Assembly (NCBI GenBank): GCA_947561715.1
Contig: OX387200.1
Location: 19,594,501 to 19,658,500 of the forward strand
DNA length: 64,000 nucleotides
From: Ascidia mentula
Taxonomy: Eukaryota; Chordata; Ascidiacea; Phlebobranchia; Ascidiidae
Direction: 5' to 3'
In this document: positions 59,608-64,000 of the stretch, piece by piece
Layout of the letters: each line of letters begins with the position of its first letter
How positions within the stretch are numbered: position 1 is the stretch's first letter
Position numbers and translations under genes: made by a program
The notes under the pieces: generated by a model
Databases searched by the model: none
What the model was told of the DNA's origin: nothing
What the model saw: the letters and a program-made list of their open reading frames with translations, nothing else

Positions 59608-62600
59608 ATGGAATTAATACAACTCTCGCCGTGTGACATACGGTTTTCGCAAAAGAATATAAAAAATCGATTTAACAACGAAGTCGGAGTAAACGCCACA
59701 ATTTGGAAAATACAAAAAGGAATATGGAAGGTAGAAAAATTTCCCAAGATCAAGGTTGTGCTGAAGGATGGTTTCTATTACTCTTTGGACAACAGGAGGT
59801 TGTACGTGTTCCGCGTGCTGCAAACCAGTGGACACTTACAACAAATAGATGTGTATTTAAATCATTTCGGGTGCTCGTATGAGCAAAGCAGAAAGTTTAC
59901 AACCAAAAACCAGGGTTTATCAATCAAGGTGCGCAAAGGTGATACATACCAACACACCATGAAGGGTTTAAGGGAAAATTCAAGGTAATACTATGTTTTT
60001 TTATTAAAATGTTCGTAAAATTTATCGCATACGTTATCTGTAGCACCATTTGTTATCAATAATACACAGTAAACATATCGAAAAAAGAATTCAAAAACAG
60101 TGACTAACTATTTTTCCGGGAAACGAACCACCTCTTTTCAACCATGAACATCAAACACCATGCTTATGGCAGGTTTCAATGGCACGTGACCGATTATTCA
60201 GAAAATGTTCTTTGTGTCGCTTTGTGTCCTATATATTTTTAGATGGGCTAAGAAGAATTTACTTACTTATGTTTTCAGAAATATTGGCAGTGAGCCCTAT
60301 TCTTACCCGGGCCTTGTTAGGTTTGGGTAACAGCATATGTTGAGTTTTTTATAGATCTGTGATAGGACAATCTGAAGTGAAACCGCCAAACGTAGGAACT
60401 TTTCCTGCAGACAAACCCGCCCCGACAACGATAAATGACAATGCAACACAAAACTACAAGTAAATAAATACTTTAAGTTTTATTGTGGAGCAGTGATATT
60501 TCAATATACTTTACGGAGCATAATGTATTGACCAAAGTGATACCAATTAGTAACGTATCAAAAATAATATTTATTGTTTTAATTGATGTTGAAAGCATGT
60601 AACGATATTTAGACAGGACTGATTTTGGGACGTTTGTAGAAGCGCGCATTCATCTGTTTTAAACCATTTCTAACAACTATTTCGGTAATTCAGGAACATT
60701 GGGCTATTTTTCAGACAAACAAATCATATGATTTCAACCTTGTGTGTAGAGGACGACGTTAGTGGGTTCTTTCAACGTCACGCGACTGAGCATCAAGAAA
60801 CAGATCTTATCATACCTTGCCAAATGAGGTATAGCAGTTATTTTGAGCTTCGCAGTCTTGGTACTATTTCTTGTAATATAACGTATGTTTAAAACGCTCA
60901 GTGTTACACAAGGCTCTTTTTTAGATCTGCAATAAGACGATCTAAACTGGTTTCTGAGCAGGAACAGAAAGTACCAACAGCAGGGGTTACTTCTGCAAAC
61001 AAACCAACTCTGCCACCCAAACCTAGCAATACATTGGCACCAAAGCAAGTGCAAGGCAACATTCAAAGGTTTTGTGGGGGAAATTGATATTTAAGCTTAG
61101 TGTGTTGACCACTGTGGTTGTAGATTTGAAAAATGCATAAACAACAAATAGTTTTCGTTATAATATTGACAAAATGGAATTGTATTTCAAATATAAGTTG
61201 GAACAAAAGACAAGGAAATAGTATTCTCAGTGACACAAAACTTTTTACAGATCTACAATCGGACAATGTAAACTGAATATAGAGGAGAAACTAGCAGCCC
61301 CCGTCACCGAACGATCTCTTTGTTCAAACAAACCCACTCCGCCTCCCAAGCCAAATAATTCAACGCGGCCAAAACAACTGCAAGGCAACATTCAAAAGTT
61401 TAATGGGTAAAAATGATATTTGAGCTCAGTATGTGACACCTGCTATGTTTACCAATGTAGGTACAGATAAGTAACATGAGCAAACAACCATGTACTTTTT
61501 TTGTAAATATACAAATAATTTTGAATAGTCAGTGACACACAAGTATTTTTGCAATCGGAGAGTCTAAACTGAATACAGAGGAGAAACTAGGAGACCTCAC
61601 CAACTGATCCGTTTGTTCAAACAAAACCACTCCGCCTCCAAGGCCAAGTGACTATCGCGGCCAAAACAAAAACAAAACAACATTGAAAGGTTTCGAGAGG
61701 AGAAATTAATATTGAATAAAAATAAAATATATTTGAACAGGACTGATTTTGGGACGTTTGTAGAAGCGCGCATTCATCGGTTTTAACCATTTCTAGTAAC
61801 TATTTCAGGTAAGTAATTCAGGAACATTCGGCTATTTTTCAGACAAACAAATTATATGATTTCAACCTTGAGTGTAGAGGACGACGTTAGTGGGTTCTTT
61901 CAACGTCACGCGACTGAGCATCAAGAAACAGATCTTATCATACCTTGCCAAATGAGGTATAGCAGTTATTTTGAGCTTCGCAGTGTTGGTACTATTTCTT
62001 GTAATATAACGTATGTTTAAAACGCTCAGTGTTACACAAGGTTCTTTTATAGATCTGCAATAGGACGATCTAAACTGGTTTCTGAGCAGGAACAGAAACT
62101 ACCAACAGCAGGGGTTCCTTCTGCAAACAAACCAACTCCGCCACCCAAACCTAGCAATACATCGGCGCCAAAGCAAGTGCAAGGCAACATTCAAAGGTTT
62201 TGTGGGGGAAGTTTGTATTTAAGCTAAATGTTGACCACTGTGGTTCTAGATTGGTAAAATGCAGAAACAACAAATAGATTTCCTAATAATATTGACAAAG
62301 TGTAATTGTATTTTAAATATAAGTTGGAATAAAAGACAAGGAAATAGTATGTCTTATGTTGGGGGCGTATGTAAAAGAATCCACATCAGACTATGTTGCC
62401 AATTCATCAAGATCACCAGCAATTTGTTGCATAAGACTTGTTGAACTCGCAGTGACACACAACTTTTACAGATCCACAATAGGACAACGTAAACTGAACG
62501 CTGCGGAGAAACTAGCAGCCCCCGTCACCGAACGATCTCTTTGTTCAAACAAACCCACTCCGCCACCCAAGCCAAATAATTTAACGCGGCCAAAACAAAT

Positions 62601-63484
62601 GCAAGGCAACATTCAAAGGTTTCGATAGGAGAAATTGATATGTAATAAAAATAATATATATTTGGACAGGACTGATTTTGGGACGTTTGTAGAAGCGCGC
62701 ATTCATCTGTTTTAACCATTCTAGTAACTATTTCAGATAAGTAATTTAGGAACGTTGGGATATTTTTCAGACAAACAAATCATACGATTTCAACTTTAAA
62801 TGTAGAGGACGACGTTAATAGGTTCTTTCAACGTCATGCGACTGAGTATCAAGAAACAGACCTAATCAAGCCTTCCCAAATAAGGTATAAGGCACTGTTT
62901 CTTGTAATTTAACGTATGTTTAAAACGCTCAGTGTTACACAAGGCTTTTTGCAGATCTGCAATAGGACGATCTAAACTGGTTTATGAACAGAAAGTACTT
63001 ACAGTACGCGTTCCTTCGGCAAACAAACCAACTCCCCCACCCAAACCTAGCAATACATTGGCACCAAAGCAAGTGCAAGGCTACATTCAAAGGTTTTGTG
63101 GAGGAAATTGATATTTAAGCTTAGTATGTTGACCACTGTGGTTCTAGATCGGTAAAATGCAGAAAAACAAATAGTTTTCCTAATAATATTAACAATATTA
63201 AGTGTAATTGTATTTCAAATATAAGTTGGCACAGAAGACAAGGAAATATTATGTCTCATGTTGGGGCGTTTGTAAAAGAATCCACATCAGACTATTTGTT
63301 GCAAATTCAATAAGAGAACTATTTGTAACATAGGTGAAACATAACATTTTACAGATCTACAATCGGACAATGTAAACCGAACGCTGTGGAGAAACTAGTA
63401 GCCCCCACTGAACGATATCTTTGTTCGGGGAAACCCACTCCGCCTCCCAAGCCAAATCATTTATCGCGGCCAAAACAAATGTAA
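59608..63484 (+). CDS. ParB-like domain protein E with duplicated proline-rich exon array
   Basis: Eleven modelled exons: 59608-59984, 60355-60459, 60715-60828, 60925-61068, 61251-61397, 61843-61956, 62053-62196, 62472-62618, 62771-62884, 62955-63092 and 63355-63484, giving 557 aa. The domain reads SPCDIRFSQKNI, KFPKIKVVLKDGFYY, LDNRRLYVFRVLQTSGHL, then KFTTKNQGLSIKVRKGD. All later exons start in phase 2, and all but the last also end in phase 2. Three exon types recur in order. X (114 nt) encodes VEDDVSGFFQRHATEHQETD. Y1 (138-144 nt) encodes NKPTPPPKPSNT and KQVQGNIQR. Y2 (147 nt) encodes LCSNKPTPPPKPNN and KQ(L/M)QGNIQ. PTPPPK fits the class II SH3-ligand pattern PxxPxK. The stop arises in the last Y2 copy where CAA of other copies is TAA. 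A poly(A) signal is at 63701-63706. Confidence 0.72.
60613..63484 (+). repeat. Three tandem 0.9-1.1 kb duplications carrying X-Y1-Y2 exons
   Basis: The phrase ACAGGACTGATTTTGGGACG recurs at 60613, 61737 and 62666, and long stretches of intron are shared as well as exons. Units are about 1124, 929 and at least 819 bp. The first is longer because it carries an extra Y2-like segment (61557-61690). High intron identity points to recent segmental duplication. Confidence 0.9.
61557..61690 (+). pseudogene. Decayed Y2-type exon copy
   Basis: This aligns to the Y2 exons of gene E (AATCGG...GAGTCTAAACTGAAT..., CCACTCCGCCTCCAAGGCCAAG, GCGGCCAAAACAA) but has lost the ATCTACAATCGG start with its AG acceptor and carries several indels that break the frame. 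It lies between duplication units 1 and 2. Confidence 0.7.
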
Positions 63485-64000
63485 GGCAACTTGGGTAGGA
63501 ACTGTAGCAACTCTTTCTGCAGGCAAACTCACTCCTTTCCTGAAAACAAATAGAATTAAACGTTAAAACAAAAGTGGTGCCATATTACCACTTTTGAAGT
63601 GGTGCCATATTACCACATATTAAAAAATTTTGGAAAATATTTAGATCGATCTTGACTAATGTGGTTACTGATCCGTTACATTTCGATATACTTCTATAGA
63701 AATAAATGATGTGTTTTCCACCACGAACACCAAGGACGAAGGCAGTGCGGAGTTCATACGTCAAATGGTTATAAGGATATAGAAGCAATTCGGAATATAT
63801 TCGCAGATATATATATATATAGGTTTTTGTGTTTCGGCGTAATATTATTAACAATGTGTGCGACTAATTTCGGAAACGACCATATATTATACATCTATTG
63901 GAGAAACATTAAATGCTTGTAGTTTACTCTATATCCTCATGTGCTTTTTTGAGTTGCAATAAGTTTATTTCTTTTTCATATATATTTGATAAAACGTATA
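63485..64000. other. 3' flank of gene E with a short direct repeat
   Basis: This is the 3' UTR and downstream sequence of E, with AATAAA at 63701-63706. At about 63574-63619 the phrase GTGGTGCCATATTACCAC occurs twice in direct repeat, each copy nearly palindromic. No gene is seen to the end of the window. Confidence 0.5.

Overview
The window is animal DNA, most likely from an invertebrate chordate such as an ascidian (inference). It is AT-rich, genes are split into short exons with GT/AG introns, and the conserved genes are metazoan (DCAF15, ATXN7L3, a basigin/neuroplastin protein, rhodopsin-type and adhesion GPCRs). Many ATGs have a 3' splice site a few bases upstream with no obvious 5' exon, which fits the spliced-leader trans-splicing known in Ciona. 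All multi-exon models were joined by hand from splice sites and reading frame; none is checked against transcripts.

Layout. 1-6.6 kb holds no convincing gene, only a dimeric tRNA-derived SINE. 6.6-20.0 kb (minus strand) holds two tandem paralogous class A GPCRs with matching exon structure; their introns and spacer carry SINE copies, a hAT-type MITE, a candidate hammerhead ribozyme and a transposase scrap. 20-25 kb is almost empty apart from one GPCR-like exon. 25.2-27.0 kb (minus) encodes a basigin/neuroplastin-like protein with two Ig domains, divergent from ATXN7L3 (28.0-29.4 kb). A small cysteine-rich ORF (30.5 kb) sits 58 bases before DCAF15, whose coding region is a single exon (30.8-33.2 kb). 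34.8-44.4 kb is a 23-exon adhesion GPCR: signal peptide, seven sushi/CCP modules, SEA-like domain, GAIN/GPS, 7TM. A partly resolved single-pass membrane protein lies opposite it at 44.9-45.8 kb.

46.7-63.5 kb is the most unusual part. Five plus-strand genes share a domain of about 85 residues that resembles the ParB/sulfiredoxin-like fold (conserved IRFSQ, FPKI.VV..DG.YY and LDNRRLYV.RVL segments). They differ in what follows it. Gene A has a short DPxDY tail, B an acidic tail in the same exon, C a tail of about 600 residues built from DPDDYPE repeats, D almost nothing, and E an array of duplicated exons encoding PTPPPKP (SH3-ligand-like) repeats. In A, C and E the tail joins the domain through a phase-2 intron, and every complete tail exon is a multiple of three, so tails can be exchanged, duplicated or skipped without a frameshift. 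I see this locus as the best candidate for an undescribed system: a lineage-expanded ParB-like family with modular, fast-changing C-termini. Its biochemical role cannot be read from the sequence.
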